This document shows positions 52,979-61,552 of a DNA stretch of 64,000 nucleotides, one piece after another (position 1 is the first letter of the stretch; each line of letters begins with the position of its first letter). This DNA is from CAZMZW01 sp964571135 (GTDB lineage: Bacteria > Chloroflexota > Anaerolineae > Anaerolineales > Anaerolineaceae). The stretch spans positions 47,447 to 111,446 of the forward strand of contig CAZMZW010000008.1 in assembly GCA_964571135.1 (NCBI GenBank), in the 5' to 3' direction. Under the pieces are notes generated by a model. The model had not been told where the DNA came from, did no database searches, and saw nothing but the letters and a program-made list of their open reading frames with translations. The position numbers and the translations under genes are program-made.

Positions 52979-53419
52979 TTATTGATTTTTGTGATCTTTA
53001 AATGTGGTTTGGATTTCTGTCACCCGCGCTGCAAGACTCCCCAATACTCCGTTTACAAAACGGGGTGTACTATCCGACCCATATACTTTTGCCAGTTCAA
53101 TGGCTTCATTGATTGCGACTTTTATCGGTGTGCATTTCTCTACGGCAAATTCCCATAATGCAATACGAATGATGTTTCTATCGATGGTTGCAACCTGATC
53201 TAACGGCCAATCTGGTGCATTTTTCGCTATTATTAGATCCAGATCATGGATTATTGGAATAATTCCCGTGATTATTTCCAAAGAAAATAATTTTAGTTTC
53301 TCTTCGAGCGGTTCATCAAAAAGACGCTGATCTATGGAAACTTCGGGAGTGTGTCCTGTCAGATCATATTCATATAGCACTTGCAAGGCTATACCGCGTG
53401 CCTTGGTTCTGGATTTCAT
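52979..53419 (-). CDS. nusB: Transcription antitermination factor NusB
   Basis: NusB with NusE binds boxA RNA in antitermination of rRNA transcription. The 146 residues include ARGIALQVLYEYDLTGH at the N-terminus, TIDRNIIRIALWEFAVEKC and the family ending PIKVAINEAIELAKVYGSDS then FVNGVLGSLAA. It is 9 bases after an Asp23-family gene, the same pairing as Bacillus yqhY-nusB. Confidence 0.95.
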   Translation of the reverse strand: MKSRTKARGIALQVLYEYDLTGHTPEVSIDQRLFDEPLEEKLKLFSLEIITGIIPIIHDLDLIIAKNAPDWPLDQVATIDRNIIRIALWEFAVEKCTPIKVAINEAIELAKVYGSDSTPRFVNGVLGSLAARVTEIQTTFKDHKNQ

Positions 53420-53428
53420 GAGTTGTCT

Positions 53429-53776
53429 TTATAACTCTTTGTAATCGATATCTTCAATGTGAATATTAATCGTGCCTATTTCCATACCTACCATTTCCAA
53501 AATAGCGCGTTTTATCTTTTGCTGGACTTTTCGACTCGTTTCTAATAAGTTTATATCCCGCTTCATCGTCAAATATAGATCCGCATAAACAGTGTTATTT
53601 TCTACTTCAATTTTAACTCCATTGGAATAACTGCGCCTTATTAATGAATCTACATTATGCGGTCCGGCTGCCATATGGCTTACTCCTTCCACGCTTAAAG
53701 CAGTTAATCTTACGATTGTTAATAGGACTTCAGGGTCGATTGTTGTTTTGCCTGCGAGGTAATTCTCTTCAGTCAT
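53429..53776 (-). CDS. Asp23/Gls24 family protein (YqhY-like)
   Basis: The second Asp23-family protein in the window has 115 residues. TIDPEVLLTIVRLTALSVEG and VSHMAAGP form the N-terminal block, VKIEVENNTVYADLYLTM the middle and MVGMEIGTINIHIEDIDY the end. It lies directly upstream of nusB, as YqhY does in Bacillus, where YqhY is linked to lipid (acetyl-CoA carboxylase) control. That role is not demonstrated here. Confidence 0.87.
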   Translation of the reverse strand: MTEENYLAGKTTIDPEVLLTIVRLTALSVEGVSHMAAGPHNVDSLIRRSYSNGVKIEVENNTVYADLYLTMKRDINLLETSRKVQQKIKRAILEMVGMEIGTINIHIEDIDYKEL

Positions 53777-53848
53777 AAGAACTCCATTTGTTTTTTAAAT
53801 TATAACCCTTAAGGTTGATTCTAAATTATTTTTGATTTTTTTGGATTA

Positions 53849-55096
53849 CTAATACAACACCGTACTTGTTGCATAGGGTACTATCGCTATCGATAGGTTT
53901 TGCTTGGTATTAATCCAGGCTAAATTAATTGCATCGCTCACAGTTCGTACAGATTTTAGATAAGTCAAATCAACGGCATGATTATCCATGCCCGATACAA
54001 GAATTATCTGATTTCTAATCCCCTGCAATGCCAATTGATACGCTTTGTGGGGCCCTACCTTAAACTCAGTCTTACTGAATTGATCAATTACTTCAAGAAA
54101 TGAAGAAAAATTGCCTATGTATTCTTCAAATAATTTACTTCCCAATCCTTCCCGGCATTCTGCAACCAGAATAATAGTTCCTTTTTCTTTTGCAATAAGG
54201 CTTACATGTGTTATGGCTTTTTGGGCCTGGTAAAAATTAATGTCCTTTGGGAATCCTCCCGGTGAAGCGATTACCACATCATATTTCTTTTCAATTTTTT
54301 TCTGGCACACTTGGCGTGAAAATGGTATTCCCGCACTCATAACACCGCGTGGTGTTCCCCACAATACATTAATGATTTCTTTTTCTGAATTCATAATTAC
54401 ATTCAGTGCTGCAGTGATACCGATCATATCGCCTATTTCTTCAATATCCTGGCGGAGAGGATTGGTTGCATAATTTCCAATGAAGGACAATGGATCTAAT
54501 AAAAAGGAATGGTTCTTATTTATGGTGTCCCGGCCTGCAAGGCCAATTGATGCGGATTTTGAACCACCTGAAAAACCTGCAAAATGATGCGGTTCGATAT
54601 TTCCAACCACAATCTTTGTATCGAGCTCGAAGTATTTTTTATTTACATATACTGGAGTATTTCTGCTTGTTTCGCCAAGATACAACAAATTATCACTATT
54701 GTCGCAGTCATGTGAATAGATTTTATATCGGTTAATTATGGATTGAGAAAGCAGTAAACCATATTCTTCTTTTTGGATGGGTTTATGGGTTCCTGTTGCA
54801 ATAAAGAAATCGATATCCTCTTCTCCTACCCCTTTATTTCTCAGAAAATCTAATAGTGGGGGTATAAGAAAAAAGTGGGGGACAGGACGGGTCGAATCAT
54901 TGATCGCTATCCCTATTTTTTTTCCCTTTTGGAAGATACTGCCATTAATTTCATCCACTGGATGCAATAAAGCATATTGGACATTGGATTCATCGTTTAC
55001 CTTGGGAGAAATTTTATTTGGAAAGATTAAATCAGCTTTTAAATCTTTAGGCAGATTAAACTCTATTTTTGTTTTACCGTAAGGAATAATATACAT
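53849..55096 (-). CDS. LarA family protein (DUF2088, lactate racemase-like)
   Basis: LarA is a nickel-pincer-dependent lactate racemase, and relatives act on other 2-hydroxyacids. The 415 residues show FIATGTHKPIQKEEYGLLLS with a conserved His (about 105-124), SHDCDNSDNLLYLGETSRNT and the pincer region VVGNIEPHHFAGFSGGSKS (about 168-186) containing the His pair and Lys used for the cofactor. No larB, larC or larE genes for making the pincer are in the window, so the enzyme depends on distant genes if it uses that cofactor. The substrate is unknown. Confidence 0.85.
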   Translation of the reverse strand: MYIIPYGKTKIEFNLPKDLKADLIFPNKISPKVNDESNVQYALLHPVDEINGSIFQKGKKIGIAINDSTRPVPHFFLIPPLLDFLRNKGVGEEDIDFFIATGTHKPIQKEEYGLLLSQSIINRYKIYSHDCDNSDNLLYLGETSRNTPVYVNKKYFELDTKIVVGNIEPHHFAGFSGGSKSASIGLAGRDTINKNHSFLLDPLSFIGNYATNPLRQDIEEIGDMIGITAALNVIMNSEKEIINVLWGTPRGVMSAGIPFSRQVCQKKIEKKYDVVIASPGGFPKDINFYQAQKAITHVSLIAKEKGTIILVAECREGLGSKLFEEYIGNFSSFLEVIDQFSKTEFKVGPHKAYQLALQGIRNQIILVSGMDNHAVDLTYLKSVRTVSDAINLAWINTKQNLSIAIVPYATSTVLY

Positions 55097-55594
55097 ATCT
55101 TTAAATTAAGTTCAATTGCGCATAGCTATTGTTTTTCAAAAAATACATGCCCGCCACAAGTATATTATGGTGTTAATATAATTTTCTATTTAAATGCTTC
55201 TCTGGCATGGTTCTTATACAAGCAATTTATACCCGAAGATGGCTTTAGAATGGAGATTATTTTCTCTCGAATCATCAGAAAAGAGTGTTTCTAAAGTTAA
55301 ACCACCATATTAGTTTGCTTTCTCGATGCTGCAAATGAACCAAAAGAATTTTCATCCTTATCTATCTTAAGATGGTATCTTTAATAATGACTTTTATTGA
55401 AGAAAGAATATATAGAGAATTGCCTTTTAATCGGTATTAATTATTAATTTAAAATCATTATTAGCATCAAGTATTTGTTTCATTTCTACCTTGGAGCAGG
55501 GGAGGAAACTATCTTAATAATATAAACCATAAATCATATTTTTCCTCGTTAAAATATTGATTTTCTTTTTAACATTAATATAATTATAATTTGG

Positions 55595-55623
55595 TTGAGG
55601 AATTTATAGGTTAGTGGTAAAAT
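55595..55623 (+). promoter_or_regulatory. Predicted promoter of the tyrosine recombinase gene
   Basis: TTGAGG (55595-55600), 17-base spacer and TAAAAT (55618-55623), preceded by TGg (extended -10). The expected transcription start near 55630 places the dif-like site inside the leader, so recombinase bound there could repress its own gene. Confidence 0.55.
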
Positions 55624-55632
55624 ACTAATATA

Positions 55633-55660
55633 GGTTTCGATAAGTACTATTATCGTAAGC
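55633..55660. other. dif-like Xer recombination site
   Basis: A 28-bp element has two 11-bp arms, GGTTTCGATAA (55633-55643) and TTATCGTAAGC (55650-55660), around a 6-bp centre GTACTA. The right arm matches the reverse complement of the left at 9 of 11 positions. E. coli dif has the same 11-6-11 plan, with arms ending ATAA and beginning TTAT as here; each arm agrees at 7 of 11 positions. It lies 17 bases before the recombinase ATG. A site beside its recombinase gene is known for XerH/difH and XerS/difSL systems. Confidence 0.6.
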
Positions 55661-55677
55661 ATAGATAAGATCAATAT

Positions 55678-56652
55678 ATGGTAATTAAAGATGCGATTGA
55701 GGACTATTTGGAAACAGTCAGATTGGCTCGCAGTGCTCACACTGCACGTACCTATCGTAATGCGTTGAATCGATTTGTATATTCATTATCAAATAATGGA
55801 ATAAATGTGAATCAAGATCCCCCTGATTCGCTTAATGAGGATTCAATTGTATTTTTTGCCAATGAATTAAAAAACAATTCAGCAACAACCGAGCAACTCT
55901 ATATCATTGCAGCAAAAGGTTTTTTCGAATACTTATCCGCTGAAAGCCTTTCACCTATCAATCTTCCAAAACTGAAATTATTAATTCGACAACGCACACG
56001 CCGTCCTGGCAAACGATTACCCCAATTTCCTTCAAATGCCATCAGTAATTTGATAGAATCCCTAATAATACAGGACACTTGTTCTAATTCGGATGACATT
56101 AATGTTAATCTACGCGAAGCTAGGGATCGTGCTTTCCTCATCACCCTTGCTGATACAGGATTACGTGTTCATGAAGCATGCAATTTGAGACGGGGCGACA
56201 TTGACTGGAGTGAAGGAAGAGCACAAATAATCGGCAAAGGAAATAGAGAAGCAATTGTCCGTTTTTCTCGCCGCAGCCAGAAGGCGATAAAAGATTATCT
56301 TCAGCTGAGATCAACATTAGATGGGTCTTCGGGCAAACAGCTGACCTCCCTGCCCCTTTTTGCGCGGCATGATAAAGGATCGGGTAAAAAAGTAAAACCG
56401 ATCACACCCACTACAGGGCGTAATATTGTGGCAGAAAAAGTAAAACTATTTTTTGGGGATGACATGGTGGGCAAAATCACCCCCCATTCATTTCGTCATT
56501 ATTTTGTGACTCGCATCTTAATTACGACTGGAAATTTAAAACTTGCCCAGAATCTGGCGCGACATCAAAACATAGCAGTAACCCAACGCTATGCTCATTT
56601 ATCCGATGATGAATTGGATAAGGGTTACTGGAATGTATTCGAGGAAAAATAA
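55678..56652 (+). CDS. Tyrosine recombinase, XerC/XerD-like
   Basis: The 324-residue protein has an N-terminal SAM-like core-binding domain (about 1-100, VRLARSAHTARTYRNALNRF) and a catalytic domain with the complete set of residues. These are Arg in DTGLRVHEACNLRRGD (about 160), Lys in IGKGNREA, His and Arg in TPHSFRHYFVTRIL, His in LARHQNIAVTQ and nucleophile Tyr in RYAHLS. The length, slightly above the 300 typical of XerC/D, and the absence of other phage genes or att-tRNA pairs argue for a chromosomal Xer enzyme. The dif-like element at 55633-55660 directly upstream supports dimer resolution as the role. The RBS is weak. Confidence 0.85.
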   Translation: MVIKDAIEDYLETVRLARSAHTARTYRNALNRFVYSLSNNGINVNQDPPDSLNEDSIVFFANELKNNSATTEQLYIIAAKGFFEYLSAESLSPINLPKLKLLIRQRTRRPGKRLPQFPSNAISNLIESLIIQDTCSNSDDINVNLREARDRAFLITLADTGLRVHEACNLRRGDIDWSEGRAQIIGKGNREAIVRFSRRSQKAIKDYLQLRSTLDGSSGKQLTSLPLFARHDKGSGKKVKPITPTTGRNIVAEKVKLFFGDDMVGKITPHSFRHYFVTRILITTGNLKLAQNLARHQNIAVTQRYAHLSDDELDKGYWNVFEEK

Positions 56653-56660
56653 TCAACCCA

Positions 56661-57386
56661 ATGAATAATAATAAACTTTTTAGAATAATATTACTTCTTG
56701 CTCGACCTGCTGCTGGTAAAAGCGAAATTATCCAATATCTCCAGGGTATTACCTTAGAAGATAGAATTAATCGTTTTCATATAGGAAGAATCCATGTAAT
56801 TGACGATTTTCCCATGATCTGGACCTGGTTTGAAGAAGACGCCCTTCTCTCACAGATGGGTTTTCCCCGAATTTATACTGATAAAGAAGGATATTTCCTT
56901 CATCAGTATTTTTGGGATTTATTAATTGAACGAATGAATATCGAATATACGAAATTTAAACGCGATAACATAAATTTCGAAGAGCACACTTTAATCATCG
57001 AATTTTCAAGAGGAATAGAACATGGTGGTTATGAAAGTGCGTTTGCACATCTCACTAAAGAAATAGTTGATAATTCTTCAATTCTATACATAGATGTTTC
57101 CTGGGAAGAATCTCTGCGAAAAAACCGAAAACGATTCAACCCTGAAAAACCAGACAGTATTTTAGAGCACTCGTTACCTGATGAAAAACTAACCAGGATG
57201 TATTATGAAACTGATTGGGATGAGTTATCAAATAAAAATAGAGAATTTATCAAAATAGGAACAAAAATGGTTCCCTATTCAATTTTTGACAATGAGGACG
57301 ATGTAACTTCTAGGAAAAGCCGGGAGGAACTTGATAAGAGATTAAAAATCTCTCTCGACAAACTTTGGGTAAACTACTTACATTAA
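56661..57386 (+). CDS. P-loop protein of unknown function
   Basis: The 241-residue protein starts with a nucleotide-binding loop, IILLLARPAAGKSEIIQYL (residues 9-27); the first Gly of the usual GxxxxGK[S/T] is replaced by Ala. A later RKNRKRFNPEKPDS could be a kinase-type lid, and IIEFSRGIEHGG a Walker B-like region. It resembles small-molecule or nucleoside kinases in outline only. It begins 8 bases after the recombinase stop and is probably co-transcribed, yet no functional link is obvious. It is convergent with the phosphonate transporter genes. Confidence 0.6.
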   Translation: MNNNKLFRIILLLARPAAGKSEIIQYLQGITLEDRINRFHIGRIHVIDDFPMIWTWFEEDALLSQMGFPRIYTDKEGYFLHQYFWDLLIERMNIEYTKFKRDNINFEEHTLIIEFSRGIEHGGYESAFAHLTKEIVDNSSILYIDVSWEESLRKNRKRFNPEKPDSILEHSLPDEKLTRMYYETDWDELSNKNREFIKIGTKMVPYSIFDNEDDVTSRKSREELDKRLKISLDKLWVNYLH

Positions 57387-57434
57387 AATTGATTTTATTC
57401 TGTCCTGAGACTTATCCATTAAGTAAGAATTAAA

Positions 57435-59456
57435 CTAAATTAGTTCTTCTCGAATCTTTGCACTTGCAAAATCCATTAAGGCTACAACAACTACAATGAA
57501 TAAGACAACAGTTCCAGCTTTATGGTATTGAAGGCTTCCAAAAAAAGTGGAGAGAGTCAATCCTATTCCACCACCCCCGGCAAACCCAATTATGGTTGCC
57601 ATACGAATGTTAATGTCCCATTGATAAACGATGTAAGAGACAAAAGAGGGAACAATCTGGGGAATAATGGCATAAAATATCATTTGTAGTTTATTTGAAC
57701 CCGTTGCCGTTATAGCTTCAATGGGTCCGGTTTCAATATTCTCGATAGCCTCGGAAAATAGCTTACCGATCAAACCAAAGGTTGTCACGGACAAAGCCAG
57801 CATTCCAGCAAATGGACCAATCCCAACCCAATAGACAAAAACTGCTGCATAGAGTAACGCTTCAATTGAACGAAGGAAATTGAAAACGAATCTAGTAATG
57901 TAATATATCCAAGAGAGAAATCGGCTTTTTCCTGTCAGATTTTTAGCTGCTAAAAAGCTAAAAGGTACTGCCAGAATAGCTCCAAGGAATGTCGCCAGCA
58001 TGGCTTGAAGAATGGTGATGATCATCTGCTTAGAAACCAAATTTATTACTTCAGCTGAAAGGTCAATACTTGTGAAATCTTTAAGAATTTGGAGAAATGT
58101 TGGTCCTGGGTCTATCAAGCTCTTTAGGCTTATTTCAGTAATATTCCAACAATAGATCAAAGCTGCCAAACCCAAAATAATGTATATTATTGGTTTTAGA
58201 GAACCAAGTGCTCCCTGTTTTCTGGGTGTCTTGGGTTTATCCAGCATAATGTATTCGCGCCAACGTGAACTGATATAGTCAACTATGATGATGATTGCAG
58301 CTATTGCCCATAGCGCGGCAGCATACTCTTGATAGGCGCCCATCCGTATAGTCTCAAGAACAAAGTAACCAATACCACCACCTGCAACAAAACCTACCAC
58401 TGTGGCAGATCTCATATTGATATCCCATCGCAACAATGTGTAGCCCAGAAATGGTGGAGTTATCTGAGGGATTACCCCATAGCGGATCACCTGCATGGTA
58501 TTACCACCTGAAGCAGTGATTGCCTCAACCGGACCCGGATCAATATGTTCAATTTCCTCTGAGTACAATTTGGCGAGAGCAGCAGCGGAATGGATGGTCA
58601 GCGCAATCACGCCGGCAAATGATCCCAAACCTACCCAGACGATAACCAGGATTCCCCATACAATGGTATCTACTGCCCGACCAAGATTGAAGATTGTTCT
58701 CATTATGAAATAAAAAATATTTCCACCGGGCACCCTTTCCATGATGTTCTTCGCTCCTAAAAAACTAAGAGGGAATGCAATAATGGTAGAAAACAAAGTA
58801 GCCATTAGACCGATGGCGATCGTCTCAATCAATTTACCAGTAATAAAGGTTGGCTTGATGGGATCTCCTAGCGAGGAAACGTTTTGAATTTTACCGAAAA
58901 TATCTCCCGTATTATCGCTGAAGCGGATGTTCTGAGTGGGTTGACTAGTTATTTTATTTTCCAAATTAAGCCACAAGCAATCCCATGAACAGATCTCGTC
59001 CACACCATTAACATCCACTGTAAAATAATCAGGATTGATAATTCTGGTGGCAACAATTTTCGCATCGTTTATTCGTTCAACTAATCGATATGGTTTTACT
59101 TCCGTTACCTCCCAGGCAATAATAAAAAGAATTATGACCGCGCAAAGAACACCTGGCAAAACACTGGCAGTTTTGACTTTTCGGAGATTTACAGAATCAA
59201 TAACGTTCCATATCCAAAATAAAACCAGAGGAATAGAAAGCCATGAAATATTCGAATTCCCAAGGCGAAATTCTGCAGTGCCATAAAGAGTAAATGCCCA
59301 TACAATTAGAAAAGTTAATAAAATGGCAGAAATAAATATCGTTATCCCGCGCCACCTTTTTTTTTGAAGAAATTGTCCCAAACCAGGAATAATTACAGAA
59401 GACAAAGGGATCGAAAAAGAATTAGAATGTTTTAATTGAGGATTTCTATCTGTCAT
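57435..59456 (-). CDS. Phosphonate-type ABC permease with two fused PhnE domains
   Basis: The 673-residue membrane protein holds two homologous PhnE permease domains in one chain, about residues 205-410 and 455-670. Each has the EAA-like loop (GPVEAITASGGNTMQVIRYG and GPIEAITATGSNKLQMIFYA), then PQI and WDINMRSATVVGF or WDINIRMATIIGF. Most bacteria have one PhnE that dimerises or two separate genes. An additional N-terminal membrane part (IIPGLGQFLQKKRWRG, residues about 23-38) resembles a TM2/DUF5683 segment. It is the third gene of a phnD-phnC-phnE set, 38 bases after phnC. Confidence 0.9.
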   Translation of the reverse strand: MTDRNPQLKHSNSFSIPLSSVIIPGLGQFLQKKRWRGITIFISAILLTFLIVWAFTLYGTAEFRLGNSNISWLSIPLVLFWIWNVIDSVNLRKVKTASVLPGVLCAVIILFIIAWEVTEVKPYRLVERINDAKIVATRIINPDYFTVDVNGVDEICSWDCLWLNLENKITSQPTQNIRFSDNTGDIFGKIQNVSSLGDPIKPTFITGKLIETIAIGLMATLFSTIIAFPLSFLGAKNIMERVPGGNIFYFIMRTIFNLGRAVDTIVWGILVIVWVGLGSFAGVIALTIHSAAALAKLYSEEIEHIDPGPVEAITASGGNTMQVIRYGVIPQITPPFLGYTLLRWDINMRSATVVGFVAGGGIGYFVLETIRMGAYQEYAAALWAIAAIIIIVDYISSRWREYIMLDKPKTPRKQGALGSLKPIIYIILGLAALIYCWNITEISLKSLIDPGPTFLQILKDFTSIDLSAEVINLVSKQMIITILQAMLATFLGAILAVPFSFLAAKNLTGKSRFLSWIYYITRFVFNFLRSIEALLYAAVFVYWVGIGPFAGMLALSVTTFGLIGKLFSEAIENIETGPIEAITATGSNKLQMIFYAIIPQIVPSFVSYIVYQWDINIRMATIIGFAGGGGIGLTLSTFFGSLQYHKAGTVVLFIVVVVALMDFASAKIREELI

Positions 59457-59494
59457 TTTAATTAGAATATATCATGTAATAATGAATATTAATT

Positions 59495-60253
59495 TTATGT
59501 AATCGAGATCTTTTCGGCTTCCTGTCCATAGATCGCTTTGAATTGAATATCGTCGATCTGTTTGGGCAATCCTTCAAATACCACGTTTCCATCTTTAAGC
59601 GCGATTGCACTGGTTGCGTACCTGTGCACTAAATCAAGAAAATGTAAACTACAGAGTACTGTCATTCCTCTTTCTTTATTTAATTGTTCCAAGTATTTAA
59701 GTATGGAATGAGCCAGGACCGGGTCAAGTGAAGCTACCGGTTCATCTGCCAGAATCATCTTTGGGTCCTGCATTAGAGCTCTTGCGATACCCACCCGCTG
59801 CTGCTGCCCGCCAGAAAGTGAATCAGCCCGGACATGGGCCTTTTCCGATAAATCCAACTGTTCCAAATTCCTCAATACTCTGGCATGGTCTTCTTTGGAA
59901 AATATTTGTAATAGACTTGGTAAAGTATCCACATACCCCAACCTACCGGCTAATACGTTTGTATAAACTGATGATCGTTTAACTAAATTGAATTGCTGAA
60001 AAACCATCCCAATCTGCCGGCGGATCATTCGAATTTCTTTCCCTTTGGCAGCGGTAATATCCAGCCCATTCCAGGTAATTTTTCCTGATGTGGGTTCTAT
60101 CAAACGATTAATACATCTAAGAAGGGTTGACTTTCCAGAACCACTTAAGCCAATGACAGCTAAAAATTCACCATCCTCAACGCTAAAGCTCACATCATTC
60201 AACGCCACAACTCCATTAGGATAAACTTTTCGCAAGTGTTCAATTTTTAGCAT
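59495..60253 (-). CDS. phnC: Phosphonate-type ABC transporter ATPase
   Basis: The 252-residue ATPase contains Walker A IGLSGSGKSTLLRCINRL (about 34-51), Q-loop MVFQQFNLVKRSSVY, signature DSLSGGQQQRVGIARALM (about 143-160), Walker B ILADEPVASLDP and switch His in SLHFLD. The sequence pattern, including the CINRL and RRQIGMVFQ stretches, is that of PhnC. It is separated from phnD by a transcription terminator-like hairpin and followed by the fused permease gene. Confidence 0.92.
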   Translation of the reverse strand: MLKIEHLRKVYPNGVVALNDVSFSVEDGEFLAVIGLSGSGKSTLLRCINRLIEPTSGKITWNGLDITAAKGKEIRMIRRQIGMVFQQFNLVKRSSVYTNVLAGRLGYVDTLPSLLQIFSKEDHARVLRNLEQLDLSEKAHVRADSLSGGQQQRVGIARALMQDPKMILADEPVASLDPVLAHSILKYLEQLNKERGMTVLCSLHFLDLVHRYATSAIALKDGNVVFEGLPKQIDDIQFKAIYGQEAEKISIT

Positions 60254-60334
60254 TAGTCCACCTTAGAATATTTTTTCAAACTCCAATAATTATATACAAA
60301 TGATGTATGGATAGCGAATTATAATTAAATAAAA

Positions 60335-60365
60335 ATCTGGTTGGTCTTCAAGAGACCAACCAGAT
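60335..60365 (-). terminator. Terminator-like hairpin between phnD and phnC
   Basis: A perfect 13-bp stem ATCTGGTTGGTCT / AGACCAACCAGAT with a 5-base loop, followed on the minus strand by a T-rich run. It lies 14 bases beyond the phnD stop codon and about 80 bases before phnC. Partial termination would make more binding protein than ATPase and permease. Confidence 0.75.
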
Positions 60366-60378
60366 GATATCGATAAAC

Positions 60379-61347
60379 CTATTTAACCATTGTCGCAGGA
60401 TCAACCCCAGCTTTTTTCAATAGAGCAGCAAAATTATCATAGAAAGTGGCGTCAATTCGCTGATAACCATTGATATTGTAAAGATCTTTTAGGAATTGTT
60501 TTGCGGTTGCATCAACTGACATTTCCATTAATGCATCAGTGATGGTTTTTTGGGTAGCTGGATCTAATTGTTTAATATATTGAACACCATCATTAGGAAT
60601 CCTTTCAGTCAATCCAAAAACCCTTAATGCAGTAGCAATATCTGTATAAGTTTCTTGTAGTTTTGCCGCCGCATCAGTTCGAATATCAATGTAAGCAACA
60701 CCTGCGTCGCAATCACCTTTGTAGACTGCGATAGCAACTTTATCATGACCACCAGCATTCACAACAGCCTTAAAATCTTTTGTCGGATCAATTCCGATTG
60801 CTTTAAACATCATATTTGGCACAACATAACCAGAAGTAGAAACTGAATCAACAAAACAAAATGTTTTGCCCTTTACATCTGCGAGAGTTTTGATATCAGA
60901 ATTAGCTTTCGTTAAGAATTCACCTTTATAGAAAGTCTGCATGGTGTCTTTCAGAGACGCATCAGGATCAGCAAAATCAGCGGGCGTTGCATACTTACGA
61001 ACCACTGCGATTGCAGGAATAACTCCATACTTCTGTTCGGCAAGTAGTACCGAGAAGGTATTTAGAAAGCCAATCTGGGCTTTTTGAGCACCCATCGCTT
61101 CAATTGATGCACCAAAGGAAGTACCTACTTCGATTTTGAAAGAAAGTCCTGTCTTTTTACTTAGCCAATCTGCTATTTGAGTACCCGCTTTAGTGATCTT
61201 ACCGGTATCACCGGAGGGGACGAAAGTAATGACAATAGGTTCTTCAGGTGTTCCCCATTTTTTTGCTGGTCCGCATGCTGTCACAGCAACAGAGACAATC
61301 AATATGATTGCCAGGCAAAGAAACATACTTCTCTTCGCTATATTCAT
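60379..61347 (-). CDS. phnD: Phosphonate/phosphate-family substrate-binding lipoprotein
   Basis: From ATG at 61345-61347, with a GGAGG RBS, the 322-residue product has a lipoprotein signal ending VAVTAC (Cys25), then the PhnD opening VITFVPSGDTGKITKAGTQI and conserved GTSFGASIEAMGAQKAQIGF, KTFCFVDSVSTSGYVVPNMM and AVVNAGGHDKVAIAVYKGDC. PhnD-type proteins bind phosphonates, phosphite or phosphate esters. It is the first gene of phnDCE. No C-P lyase genes are in the window, so the ligand is open. A longer frame to 61362 is less likely. Confidence 0.9.
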   Translation of the reverse strand: MNIAKRSMFLCLAIILIVSVAVTACGPAKKWGTPEEPIVITFVPSGDTGKITKAGTQIADWLSKKTGLSFKIEVGTSFGASIEAMGAQKAQIGFLNTFSVLLAEQKYGVIPAIAVVRKYATPADFADPDASLKDTMQTFYKGEFLTKANSDIKTLADVKGKTFCFVDSVSTSGYVVPNMMFKAIGIDPTKDFKAVVNAGGHDKVAIAVYKGDCDAGVAYIDIRTDAAAKLQETYTDIATALRVFGLTERIPNDGVQYIKQLDPATQKTITDALMEMSVDATAKQFLKDLYNINGYQRIDATFYDNFAALLKKAGVDPATMVK

Positions 61348-61398
61348 ATATTCCTCCATCAAAATAGTTTGAATTTGGTAACGAATATTACCAATGTA

Positions 61399-61427
61399 AC
61401 TATAGCAAATAATTCCTATAATTTCAA
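61399..61427 (-). promoter_or_regulatory. Predicted sigma-70 promoter of phnDCE
   Basis: Minus strand TTGAAA (61422-61427), 17-base spacer, TATAGT (61399-61404), 52 bases before the phnD ATG. Confidence 0.6.
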
Positions 61428-61486
61428 GTTATCTATCTTAACAAATCGGTTACATATATATATATTTCTTTGAAATTTCAGTTGAA

Positions 61487-61495
61487 TGCTATAAT
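61487..61495 (+). promoter_or_regulatory. Predicted extended -10 promoter of glpK
   Basis: TGcTATAAT, a consensus extended -10 element, 57 bases before the glpK start codon. No good -35 box lies at the right distance. Confidence 0.45.
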
Positions 61496-61552
61496 TTTTC
61501 TACTTAATCCATTTATTTCTTAAGTAATCTCAATCTTTTTGGAGAAATATCA

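Larger units (their letters stand above)
55097..55677. other. 581-base AT-rich noncoding gap
   Basis: Between the LarA-family gene and the recombinase gene I see no convincing reading frame, no RNA gene and no insertion sequence remnant. The last 80 bases hold the recombinase promoter and the dif-like site annotated below. The first 500 bases are plain AT-rich sequence with no long repeat recognised. Confidence 0.6.

Noticed and set aside
53800..53825. AACCTTAAGGTT palindrome near the LarA 3' end
   Set aside because: Only a 12-base palindrome with no loop and no T-run; likely chance.
55633..57386. Reading the recombinase region as a prophage or integrative element
   Set aside because: No phage, conjugation or toxin genes, no tRNA next to it, and no repeated attachment sequence. 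The tRNA-Arg lies 44 kb away.
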